A stretch of 64,000 nucleotides of DNA, taken from Monomorium pharaonis. Its lineage: Eukaryota; Arthropoda; Insecta; Hymenoptera; Formicidae. The position numbers and the translations under genes were made by a program. Under the pieces are notes generated by a model that was not told the origin of the DNA, searched no databases, and saw nothing but the letters and a program-made list of their open reading frames with translations. This document shows positions 1-11,468 of this stretch, one piece after another (positions within the stretch are counted from its first letter, which is position 1; each line of letters starts with the position of its first letter). Where the stretch lies: the NCBI RefSeq assembly GCF_013373865.1, contig NC_050471.1, positions 11,180,050 to 11,244,049 of the forward strand, written 5' to 3'.

Positions 1-60
1 GATTGGCTTTGTAGGCAGATAGTTATCGAGCATTCGAGACTGAGATGGTCGTTCGAATCG

Positions 61-109
61 ACGTATACGGTTGTATTATATGGTTCTCGCAGAATACAAC
101 CGTGTACGT
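61..109. repeat. 17-bp inverted repeat (hairpin) with 15-base loop
   Basis: ACGTATACGGTTGTATT (61-77) is followed after 15 bases by AATACAACCGTGTACGT (93-109). All 17 positions pair if one T-G wobble is allowed. The function is unknown. It could be a regulatory RNA hairpin, a remnant of a terminal inverted repeat, or chance. Confidence 0.7.
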
Positions 110-1965
110 GTATTTATGCTAATTGCGTCATTTTCATCGATCAAGAAATTCGCGCATTTATCGTATGTTATTTCATTAAATTTATTAGTACAAATCTTAA
201 AAAAGGGTATACTGAAGCATTTTTATTGTACTTTTTAATAAATAAATTGGACACTTTTCGAATACATTAATAATTCTTTTAATATACGTAAATAGCTATT
301 TTAACTTTAAGATTGATCGATTACTTTTTGTGCCACAGAAAATTAATTGACTGTGATTATCGTTATTTTAATTTTTTTACAAATTATTAAATTTCTTATA
401 AATTTCTGACAAGTGTTATTGTGTTGATTTAGTTGTATCACTTGGATGCTTCGCGAAAGTACAGATTACGATATTTTGCAGTGAATAGATTCGCGAACAA
501 TAGCGGTAGTGTTTTACTCGATATAGGTGATAGGTGGACTTAGGTGGCAAATAGCATGCACGTGCAACTGAGAATGCGTTTGCTTAGCAAATATATCTGC
601 GTGTAAACCCGCGTTACATATATACCGGGTGACTAAGTTACTAAGATTTGAATTAAAGTTTCCTTTTGCACGAAGAATTGAATATTTTTGAATAAAGAAA
701 CAGAGAGATAAAGAATAACGCTTTGTCATATAAATAAACAATACGGTAATTTCTTCAAAGTACGAATGTAATACTTATTATAACGAAATCGGCGCTATAT
801 AAAATCAGCTTTGATCGCGATTCGATTGCGCTTAGAATTTTATTGGGACACTTTAGAATGTACCACTAGCATGAATTTCAAACGGGTATTCTTTGTTCTC
901 TATGCGCCGTACAAAGATCGAGATTCTATCGAGTAAAGGCGGACACCTGGTGTACGAATGGAACGTGAGGAGCACGGGGGCGCGTGCTCACGCGTGTACA
1001 GGTGACAATCTCGTTTGTGTTCACATGATAAACGGCTCCCCGGTGGTATTACGGACGTTTGACGTGCCGCGCGCCGACCATTCACCGAGGACTGTCAACC
1101 ATATTTGCAGCACATTCTCAAGATTCACACATTCTCAAAACTCGATACTTTTCCGCCTCTTATAAAAGCAATGATACGGAAAAGATTTTAATTTTAATTT
1201 CTCTCTATATTAAGTGCGATCGCGGGTGAAAACATTAATCGAAAACATTAATTGTAAAAAGCGATAAGAGCCGACGGTCGTTTCCGGGCATCGCGTTCAT
1301 CGCGAGTGACAATCTATTTCCTCCTTCGTGCGTTCGCACGATAAACCACTCTCGATAGAATTACTCAACGTTTCATGCGGCTTACGAGCGTTCCCTCCGC
1401 GAGGCCTACCATTTGCGTTGTACACGCATACCGGAGGCCTCGTTCACCCGGCTTAGTAACGCCGTCGTCCCTTTTCATATCCGCGTTAACCTCCGCGCCG
1501 TTCGGTTAATTGATCCGGAATACCATTCGAGCCTCTTAGGCTTTTTCCCCGTCCTGCCCCTTCCAACCTACCCCCTCGCCTTCGGCCGGTCATCATCCCA
1601 TCTGAAAGAAGCTCCCGGTCGGTCCGTTCTTTGACTCGGGGAGCGGAATTTCAATGCGTCCTACGGCCCTTCGCGAGAGAGATTCCCCAGTTATTCCCAT
1701 AGTTACTTGCTAGCGAGCGAGTACGTGCGGCGATTTATCGGCGTTTCGATCGAGAAATGGAAAAACCACTTGGCGAATATCGAAGTTGGCAACTTCCACT
1801 GAGAGCGCGATGACGCTCGAGCACCAGGAATGCTGATTTATCGCCCGGCTAGCATTTTTCTCATAAATTGTATGGTATTTGATTCCCGATTGAAAGATTC
1901 AATTTTTATCTTACGATTCACGTCACGACTTTGTATTTTAGTCTAAGGGAAATGGAAGACCTTTA

Positions 1966-1970
<5 letters not shown>

Positions 1971-2000
<30 letters not shown>
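1971..2000. repeat. (TC)15 microsatellite
   Basis: Uninterrupted TC dinucleotides followed by ACAG. The pyrimidine run plus ACAG imitates a splice acceptor, but no coding frame follows. Confidence 0.95.
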
Positions 2001-2003
<3 letters not shown>

Positions 2004-2339
2004 GTAAAGATGTCTATAAACTCGGTGAGGAAACATCTCTAAACGCCTATTTCCGCGGATTCGAAAATCGTACCGTTTCTGATGCAAGGGGGCGGTTCAT
2101 CGAATAGGCGGTTCCGTGAACTTAAAGACGAGTTTGCGGAAAATCGAAGCAGCAAGGACGGCGCAGGGCGATCGCGGGGTAGCGAGCATAGGCGGTTATT
2201 ACTTAATTCTAAAGGCGGGCCTTTAACGTTACGTACGATTAACCGAGCCGCAATCATCGCGATCGGATCGATCTTTCGTGGGTCGCGCCAGATCAATGTA
2301 GAACTCACGTTAGCGGGTATATCTAGGCGTACGTTCATC

Positions 2340-2341
<2 letters not shown>

Positions 2342-2376
<35 letters not shown>
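2342..2376. repeat. (GT)n microsatellite
   Basis: About 17 uninterrupted GT units. An open frame on the + strand ends in this tract and is an artefact of it. Confidence 0.95.
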
Positions 2377-2377
<1 letters not shown>

Positions 2378-3200
2378 CCAGGTATTCTAAGCGCCTAACT
2401 ACACGATCTCAAGCGCGGAGACCGGCCGGCCGATCTGCTTAGCGCGGAGCGCAGGATCGCTCTATGACCGGTCTATAAATCTAGTAAATCTTAAGACGAT
2501 GGCTGTTTTATCGAGCAACAAACAGGTTACTAATGCGCCACGCTCCAATCACGGGCTTGCGTGACGCTCCGGGTAATGCCGCCTCGGCCAACATTTTTCC
2601 CTCTTCTCCGTCCACCTCTCGCTCTCCTTTTATTTCGGTCCGGTATCTCATGCTCGCGCGTCGCACTTTTCCTTAGGATCCTAAAGGTCAATTCACACAA
2701 TCCGCTCGCCCCGGGAATAGAAATTTGACACGCGACACTGAAAAAAATTCTCTTTCCAAATCTCCCGCTTTTCCCTCCGCGCAAATACGGCACGCTGAAT
2801 TGAATTCTTTTAGTTACGTCACGGCGTGAAAGAACTAAACGCTCGATTAATCCGCCGTTTCAACCCTGTCTACTCGAACGAATCTTTCTTTTTTTAAGGT
2901 GGCACTCGCACTCGCGGAAGCGACCGACCGCGACGATTGTACCGGATTGTCGCAAAAAGCAGCGCATGACACGCGCCGCATCGCTGTGCGTCACGCAAGA
3001 AGCGCTAAACTGCAAAGTATTTCTCATATATCTGAGTAATCGTGGCGCAAGTGAGCACGGCGAAACGCATCTGGTCACATTTCGACGTTGTACCGGAAGA
3101 ACGTAAGAACCTTAAATCAATTTCAAGGCAATCCGTGCAATTTAGGAATGCCTGTATGCGTGCGCTATTATCGCGTAACCAGTTGATGTAGCGAAGCCAA

Positions 3201-3255
3201 GAGGGAGAGGGAGAGAGGGAGGGAGGGAGGGAGGGAGAAAGGGAGAAGGAGAGAA

Positions 3256-3293
<38 letters not shown>
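3201..3293. repeat. GGGA array followed by CT microsatellite
   Basis: A purine block (3201-3250) with five regular GGGA units near 3217-3236 changes abruptly into about 18 CT units (3258-3293). The purine half fits a G-quadruplex pattern, and the two halves can also pair with each other as GA:TC. Confidence 0.9.
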
Positions 3294-3297
<4 letters not shown>

Positions 3298-3398
3298 GAT
3301 ATGCATATACTGCATATACACATATACACGCACACACGTATCCTTTCATTTTTGTCTTCAGATATTTAATATCCATTTAAACATACGTATGTGCGTGC

Positions 3399-3470
3399 GC
3401 AATATAATAAATATTGGCAATAATTATATACACGTACGCGTGTAATTATTGCTAATGGTTATTATATTGC
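3399..3470. repeat. 72-base imperfect palindrome
   Basis: The left arm GCAATATAATAAATATTGGC plus AATAATTA pairs with the right arm over about 32 positions with three mismatches and a 4-base TATA bulge. The turn at 3435-3438 is only 4 bases. It may be a short foldback element, a cruciform-forming site or, if transcribed, an RNA hairpin. The very small loop argues against a standard microRNA precursor. Confidence 0.7.
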
Positions 3471-3615
3471 AATGACATGCGTGCATAAAGCGGCATAAAG
3501 CGAATATACGTGTTTCTCCCGCAGCCTTAATCGCGGTAGCTCCATCTTTTGTCTTATTGCGTGCGAGTGTGAGTTAACCTTAAGCTCCGACAAGAACTAT
3601 CACCCGAGATCCCGG

Positions 3616-3650
3616 CGCGGCGCGGCGCGGCGCGGCGCGGCGCGGCGCGG
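3616..3650. repeat. (CGCGG)7 pentanucleotide array
   Basis: Seven perfect CGCGG units, entirely G and C, in a moderate-GC surround. Alternating CG steps and paired GG make Z-DNA or two-layer G-quadruplex forms possible. Confidence 0.95.
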
Positions 3651-4268
3651 TCGCGCAATTTATTTGAGGAACGGCAGGCGTTGTCTCTCCCGCCGGTGTA
3701 CTTCCTGTTTATCGTAAAACTCGAGGCGCGCTATTAATTGTCACGATAAATCGCGCGGCGTCATACATGTCTCCGTAAGGGGATTAATAATTAGATGATG
3801 ATTATATGCGCGAGCAGGGCTGCTGGCTTCCCCGTGCCGGAAACCGATCGTTGACCGCGCACCGTTCTATCCTTAGCCGCGCATGTTGCACGGAGCGAAC
3901 GGATATTTACGGGCACGGTGTGCGTGATAAATACGAAAGTGATTTAAACGAGTCGGGTGGAACCGGTGGCGCGGGAGCTTTTTGTTCGCGCCGCGGTGTA
4001 GCGACCGCCATCGTTATTATACAAATGAGAAATTGTATCCAGGTTTACCGTTACACGCACGCGTGACGTTTACACGCGCGTCTATCTTAATTTCTCACAA
4101 TTTTCCCACTTGCCGTCCCGACCAATCCGAGGTAACTTGGGCAAATAATGTTGATTAAACCCATGGGAAATTGACGAGGAACATGTTTAAACACGGGGCC
4201 TTAAAGTGCATTCGTTACGAACAATTAGGACCTCGACCACAGGAAATTCAAAGTATGCTTTCCGGATT

Positions 4269-4308
4269 GCGCGCGCGCGAGTGTGTGTGTGTGTGTGTGG
4301 GTGTGTGT
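4269..4308. repeat. GC then GT microsatellite
   Basis: About five GC units run directly into a GT tract with one interruption. Alternating purine-pyrimidine throughout, so a possible Z-DNA site. Confidence 0.9.
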
Positions 4309-5308
4309 AAAGTACCGGACGATCTCTGTCTCGTAAATAAGTTATTAAAGCGTTCCGGAAAGGATAGAGCCGCCGTCGCTTTTCCATCCTCTCCGTCGCC
4401 TGGCTTGCGACCGTTAACGAACCAGAGCGCGTCGTATTGTCGCAAATTGTTTGAAAATGCATCATCCTGCGAAGTAGAAAGCATGGCAAAAGCGAAAATC
4501 TGACGACGGCGGTACCGACCGAGTTTCCAAGCTCGCACACGACAAAGCGCCACTCGAAACTCGCTCGCTTCTGTTTAGTCGAGAGTATTAAGGATATCAC
4601 TTCCGGATTGACGTAACGATGAGCAAAAATCAACTTTCGAAAGTCAGATCCTCCAAATCGTCGTATTTATCGCCGATCGAGCGGGCTCGATAACCGCAAA
4701 GCCCGTCGAAGAAATGTCGTGAAAGTCACGATTTAGTTTCGTCCACAATAGAGCCGCTCTTCCGGGTTAAAGTCAATTTTCAGACGAAAAGAAGGAAATC
4801 GCTAACCAGTCTCAGTTCTTATTCCGCGATAGCCGTCGCAATTTTTCTTTCCATTCGCGCTCTCTCGTTCTTATGGCAAGCGGAATCGAAAGCGGCTCCG
4901 TTGCGTCTGATCGATGGACGGGCTCGAATACTGGTGGCGAAAAAAAGGATATCCTTTGATAAACGTTTCTCTTTAATGAAAGACAGAAAAAGCGTACGGA
5001 ATATTCGCTACCAACCGGACAGGACGTTACCTTCGGGGTTTAGAAACAGTTGACCGGACGTGGATAATGGCTGGCATGGCCACAGCTGAGTACACCGACC
5101 TATCCTTCCTACTGGCACACGGGTGTGCACTGTGCAATAAGCGGGATTGCGGTTTTAGGATGATAGGCTGTCAAGCCGCGTTGCAAATTATTTTTCGGTG
5201 GAAAGCACGACGTTCTTTTGTTCCTCGAATTATACGAGGAATTAAGTGCGGGACACGAAAATAACTTTTCTTTTTGGACCCGGGGAGGGTCCATTCACGA
5301 AAACTTGA

Positions 5309-5337
5309 CTCGTCTCGTCTCGTCTCGTCTCGTCTCG
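5309..5337. repeat. (CTCGT)n pentanucleotide array
   Basis: Five to six tandem CTCGT units, uninterrupted. Confidence 0.9.
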
Positions 5338-8300
5338 AAATATCAAGGATCAAAGGGAGAACATTAAACGCGGACGATTGACTTTTAGTAATCGGAGCGT
5401 AACGATATAAATTTACAGTGTCACGTTTAATCTCGCCGAATGGTTAACATAAATCGAATTCAATTCGCAGTAAAACTTTTACGGTTCTGCGCTGAGAGCG
5501 TGCCGACGCGAAAACTCAAGTGAGAAATCGCGCGAAACCGTCGCTGCGCTTAAAGCAGCCTGTACGGATAAAGTTTAAATATAAGAGTGACAACGGGGCG
5601 AATACTTTGCATAATAGGAGGAGACCGATGTTAGCGATAGCTAACAATAGTCGGATGCATGCAGCATGCGTATTTCGCTATGGCTCGTTGATTCCACGCG
5701 TGCTGCGCGTATTCACGGCTCCTTAACACCCGCCAACGATCGTTACGCGTTGTTATCGCTATAGTTATCACGCCGCTTTATTCGATTTTGTCAACAAAAT
5801 TAAGCCTCGCGAGAGACATTACGTCATTTTACGCGTGGAATGAACAATCTGGAAAAAAAAAATCTGTTTTTGACGGAACAAAAGAAACATCTCATCTCGA
5901 TTACACGTATTTTAATAACTAATTGAACAGAGTGCGTGAAAAGTTAAAAGTACAGAATCCAATATGTTTACTTTAGAATAAATATCCGAATTTGAGAGAC
6001 ACAAAGACTAATAACCATTATGGCAAACCTTGTCGTTAATGTAAGCTTCACACTCTTCGCATTCCTGAAAATTGACTGTCTTCAGGAAATTAAATGAAAT
6101 CGTAAATAAACGCTTCGGGAAGTATTCTCTTCGTAATATCGGTTTTATGATCGTGCGCTTTCGCGAGAGAAAAATCTGTAATTCCCTATGGGAAGAAACT
6201 TGCACCGTGCATCGTCGCTGCCACTCGTAAATAATCCCTTCCCGTAGCGAGAGAGGCGAATCTTAGAGCTCGTACGTTGGCGGAACTTTAGCGTGCAGCG
6301 ATCTGAATTGGACCGTTGAAATTTTTTTTAACGGCAAACGTGCCTGTCAGCAAATCGAGACGAGTTGCTTGCTCGTAAGTAATATCATTTAAATATTTTG
6401 AAAGTAACTGAAATTTGAATACAACTTGCATGATGATATTAATATTGTTATCGTATGATCGTTAGTGTGTCCATGCCGTTGGGAACTAGAGAAGAAAACC
6501 GGTACTCGATGAAAATTGCGTTATAGTAGTGTTTCTTGATTTGTGTACAAGCGCTCCGGCACAGAGTTTGTACTCAACCTCCACACATGCGCGAGTAACG
6601 TAATATAAAATAACCGTGGAACGTACATTTTATAGCTCATTAAGAGCCACCCGAAGCCGCTCTGTTCCAAAAGGAGAGGTCGGTTTATCCGTAGAATATC
6701 CGAGCGCGGAATATGAACCTGCATTGTACTGAGAGGAATACAACCTGGATTGTACTTGTGTGCGAATAATTTTCATTAATTTGCTGAGCAGCGAACTGGC
6801 TGAACAATAACTTGTATGAATTTTTCACGGGAAACGTCTGGATGTGGCAAACGTGACTTAATGTCCGAGCGAGTTTTGCGTAAAAGCCGATCTGCCCGTC
6901 GGATATCAATGAAAACGTCCGCGTCGACGGATGATACGGATTTTATAGCGTGCAAATGGGAACAAATTATCGAAGCTGCATTTATGCGGTATGCGTGCGA
7001 GAATGTGCTCATGGCGCAAGGCTCGAACCCGCGGCACTTCTCTTTCTCTTTCCATTTTACGGAATTGGAATTCTTTACCTGCATATAATTACGATAGTGT
7101 TGCTGATCTTATTTTGTTAAGGATAACGGAGACGACTTTCATTCGACTTCCTGAAGGCATTAGAGAGGTGCAGTAAGGGAACAGCGTATTCGACTATTGT
7201 CAAGTCCGTATTATTGTCCGCGCGCTGCAATGTACCGCCGTGAGTATCTGACAGATGCGTAACAACGCGTAACGAGAGCACGAGTGGTGAAACAGGAGCG
7301 GTCGAATTCGTTCGCATTCCCTAATAACTTCACACACCTTGACAGAGAAAAGGGGCTACGGGGTCGTAAAAGGCAACAGTGACATCGAGCAGCAGCAGCC
7401 GTAGTAGCAGTAAGTATACCGACATCCGCGGCTGGACGTAAAAAAAAGTCGTGGAAATAAAAACTCAGCGTAATTATGTTTACGAGCCGCGCGGCTGCGA
7501 CAATATAACTGCAGGAAGGAGGGTGGCGGAGACGAAGGACCGTCTCGACGAGAGGAGCTATAGAAACGAGAGAGAGAGGAAGAGGGAAGAAGAAGCGAAG
7601 GACGGCACAGGACGACGCGGGTGACGTCGTCACGGTTGCTGTAAAAATTGGAACAGCTGCCGCGACCGCGCATGTGAAAATTTCATACTCGTCGAGTGAC
7701 GCGCAGTTTTCTCTTAATTTTGCAACTGTACTCCATCGACTTGGAAGAATATCGCGCTCGTACGAGAGGCAGTGTATCGCGTAGCGCAATAGGATAACTT
7801 GCAATCAGTAAGAAAGATCTAGTAGATGTTATAGAATTCCGCCGACGACTAGAAGTAGACTTTTTTATTAGTATTTTTACACGGCATCACTAATATCGAT
7901 AATCGAGATCTTTGGTAAATGACGAAACGAAATAAAAAAAAAGAGGATAACGGTTTCTATTAATACCAATCAATATATTTTAATACGGAATAAGCGCGCG
8001 GCGATAATCATGCGAATTAATTATAAGAACTGGAATTGGATTCCAGCGAACGTGGCGAGTATACCGAATTGACATCGTTGGGTTTCGCAACGACAATGTA
8101 AGAAGGTTGAACAGACGGTGCGATTTTATTTCTCGTTATTGCACAGTTAATTGCTAATCGATTCTTGTACCGCTACAGTTGCCAATCACAATGTGGTACG
8201 ACCCTGACGGGAGCCTTCGCAGGCAAAGCAACGATCCTAATCGTTTCATCGTTAGAAATAATACTCGCGACGTACGACTTCCGCCGCGCTCTGGCGTTCC

Positions 8301-9394
8301 GTACGAGGCTGGAAACGGCAGGCTTCAGAAGGGATCATCGAGTGAGAAATGAGCAAGTTTATCGACATTTTATTCATCGCGATTATCTATTTATTCATTT
8401 TGATTAGATCGTTATGTCGAGCCAGAACGTTTGCATCAAGTTTAAATGAGATGATAAAAGATTACTATTCGCTATTTGACTTTGAATTTGCAAGTCGTTA
8501 TGGTAACCGCATATAAGCGAATTACACAGTCAAATAAGTTACATCGTCTTTACACGACAGCTTAAGGATTTCTCGATCGCGCCATGATATTTCCTTACAA
8601 TAATCGTTGTCGTAGGACGCTTTGCGAAATCCAATCTATGGTGAAATCTGACATCGATCGCGCAACCCCTTATTTACCAATTCGGCGATGTTTCGCTTCG
8701 ATCGATTCGCTCGATCGAATCTTCATCGCGACCTAAGCTTATCTTACTACTCTACGGGGTATCATCAACGTCCACTTTTCGCGACAGAAGCGATATCTTC
8801 GGATCAGCGTGCACGCGAGATTGTGGGCGGATATATGTGGTATATATTCGCGTCATCGCTTGGCGTGCTTCGATCTTCTTTTGATCCCGCGATCTATCTT
8901 TCACCGAACGCGCTGTTATCCCCGTCCGTCGTAAGCGCACCGCATCAGTTCTGCATCGTAGGTACTTATTGAACGGCTACTATGCCGCGGTGTAACTCTG
9001 GTTTCCTATACTCCAATCCCTATTTATAAGACGAAAAACATGACGAGGGGAGTAGCGGGCGAGGAGGAGTGGGAATGAAGAGCGTTTCTAAACGGCGGTT
9101 ACTGTGTGGTCTGGCGGTTCATCGGATAGATAGAGCCCGTCATATCGCGAAATTCACATCGTACGAGATGCCTAACTTTGAAATCCTGCAAGTATTTTTG
9201 TGATACTCATCTTGCTGTTTTCCTGTTCGATCATCGAATTATAATCTCACGGTATTCTAGATTTCAAAAGCTGATCACAAACAGCGCATCGATTTCTATA
9301 GTGGGATTATACTATATGAGTGTGTCCAATTATTTAAACTATTTTTGTAACATAGCAGGCTTTATTTATTATCCGAAATTTGAAAGAGAGAGAA

Positions 9395-9432
9395 TGTGTG
9401 TGTGTGCGTGTGTGTGTCTAGATACACACACA
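9395..9432. repeat. GT tract facing a short CA tract
   Basis: A GT run with one GC interruption, then TCTAGATA, then ACACACACA. The two sides form a small GT:AC hairpin centred on CTAG. Confidence 0.85.
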
Positions 9433-9963
9433 ATGTTTTATTTTATGTAATGTATGACTGTAAGAGAAAAAATATAATTTGAATTAATTATTTGAAATAT
9501 AAAGCTATATGTCAATAATATACGGATAGTCTGCAAGATACTCGTAAAGAATATCAATGATACTCATGCGAATGTCGCGGTTTAACTTGGACGGAGAAAT
9601 ACGAGCAATTTACCATTCCGTTCGGATGAACCGACGTTGTAACAGGTGAAAAGAATGAGAGAAAGAGGAAGGGAGGATCCGTGGGGAGCCCGGCCTAGCC
9701 CGACATGTATACACACGCGTACCACGTGTATCTAAGTCCTAGTTCAAAGGATTCAAATTGCCCTTCAATCTGCTAGTGCCTCACTGCTCTTCGACTCAGG
9801 CACTTAGTCGACCCGCAGTCGACTGAATCATGTTTCACGATCCCTCTTTACTGTCCGTACTGAGGCTCTTAACACTGTTCTCGTTCACTCGCGCGCACGT
9901 ACTCGCAACGCTAAGTGGCGCTTCGCTGGCAAATCGATTCCACCTTCCACCCTCCAGAGGATT

Positions 9964-9965
<2 letters not shown>

Positions 9966-10037
<72 letters not shown>
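9966..10037. repeat. long (GA)n microsatellite
   Basis: About 35 GA units with an imperfect last few bases, among the longest in the window. It generates a spurious Arg-Glu repeat frame. Confidence 0.95.
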
Positions 10038-10038
<1 letters not shown>

Positions 10039-11411
10039 TTATATGGACATTGCCGCTTAAATCGGACGACGATATTAATCTAGCAAATAATCATTAGAAG
10101 GATACACTTTCGCGATTTAATCAAACTTTAACGTGCCATTGATAAGAGCCATACGTCTTTAATCATTCCGTTTGACTTGTAACATTTCCATTTGTTTATA
10201 TGTGTTTTTTTGTGTTAACGTGACGATTCTCTTTATATAGATCCGATCAATGTAAACCGATCGTTCAATTCCAAACGGAGATGGAATTACAGCTTACATC
10301 GCCGTAAGACGACGGTATTAATTTTGCCAACAGTAACGATCGATTTTTTCATATAACATCGATCAGAGTCATTTCATCCATTTTTATCGCTCCTTTCGTT
10401 CCGCTTTAATCTCAAAAATTTTCTTTACGAACATGCGGCCTACATCGATGATCGAATCAGGACGTTTATTTAGCCTCGCAAATCTGAAGAAGGAAATTAA
10501 ATTCACGGCCCAGCCGACAAAGAATATGTATTACGAGATTTTAATTCGTTTGCGCGGCAATGAAATTCCGTTACGAAATAATTGCATCGCTTTGGTACTA
10601 CCACCAGAGTTGTTGTGGATATAGAGAAGAGCTCTCGAACGACCAAGATCTCACGCTCGATTTTACGAGGATCGATCCAGTGGAATTGAGGGACTGCAAG
10701 GAAAAGAAGAGAAAAAAAGCCACGTGGAATGAGAGATAAGAGAGGAGAATTTGCCCTTTGGCAGACTCAATTCTTCTGCTGCGAATCTTCCGCTGGACCA
10801 GATCGCGTCGTTCTCTGCGGTCGCGGCCGTCGGTTATTGGTTATTGCAAGCGGTGCCAAGAGTCTCACCACGAACTCCTCATGGGAACTCTTCCAGCAGT
10901 CAGATCACTTCCGTGGCAATTAGTCAACTTTGACTTTGCTTTGCCGTTTCTTGCGAACCAGTGACCGGCAGATGAACGAGCTAGGATTATAAAACACAAA
11001 ATGAATTGAAATCTTCAGAATTACTGGTCTCCTCTTTCGTTCTTGGAACGAGATCAACGAAGTATACGATTGTTTCAAGGTATTTATTTGCGCTTAATTT
11101 GCAAAGCATTTTGCAAGCTGTTCCAATAAATTTGGAATGAACATGTTTATCGTATCCTCGAGTAATTAGCCATTATTAAGGAATTGATAGGCAATCTTGG
11201 AGATGTTCCCACTTCAGATATCGAAGCGTGTTATTGCGTTAAGAGAAAACCATACGAGAGCGAATAGTAGGTGGAAGATGAAGAGAAGGAAGAAGAAGGA
11301 GTGGTTATCTTCTCGTACTTTGAAGATCTCGTTTAGATCGGAATCGGATACTCATGGCGGAGATGTCTAAATCGGCACGCGGAAGAGACCAACGACCGAC
11401 GGAATCGAAAG

Positions 11412-11424
11412 AAGAGAGAGAGCG

Positions 11425-11466
<42 letters not shown>
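11412..11466. repeat. (GA)n microsatellite
   Basis: GA repeat with two GAGC interruptions near its left end. Confidence 0.95.

Positions 11467-11468
<2 letters not shown>

Larger units (their letters stand above)
1..9965. other. non-coding upstream region, first part
   Basis: No protein family is recognised on either strand; all open frames are short and many run through microsatellites. The first 900 bases are A/T-rich with a hairpin at 61-109. Further on are the (TC)15 tract (1971), the GT tract (2342), the GGGA/CT block (3201-3293), the hairpin (3399-3470), the (CGCGG)7 array (3616), GC/GT and CTCGT arrays (4269, 5309) and a GT/CA stretch (9395-9432). Small palindromes occur at about 5630-5645 and 8029-8045. 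No tRNA-like fold was found. Confidence 0.7.

Noticed and set aside
40..65. tRNA-like GTTCGAATC motif
   Set aside because: Neighbouring sequence does not fold into a cloverleaf; the motif is short and common in CpG-rich DNA.
1971..2004. pyrimidine tract plus ACAG as a splice acceptor
   Set aside because: The tract is a TC microsatellite and no coding exon with a recognisable product follows.
3399..3470. microRNA precursor interpretation of the palindrome
   Set aside because: The terminal loop is only 4 bases and no known mature microRNA sequence is recognised in either arm.
6990..7045. tRNA-like T-arm motif GGCTCGAACCC
   Set aside because: No matching acceptor stem, D arm or anticodon arm at the right distances.
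7211..7804. 197-codon open frame on the minus strand
   Set aside because: No domain, signal or family resemblance; biased Ala/Arg/Ser composition and an overlapping open frame (7356-7673) point to chance.
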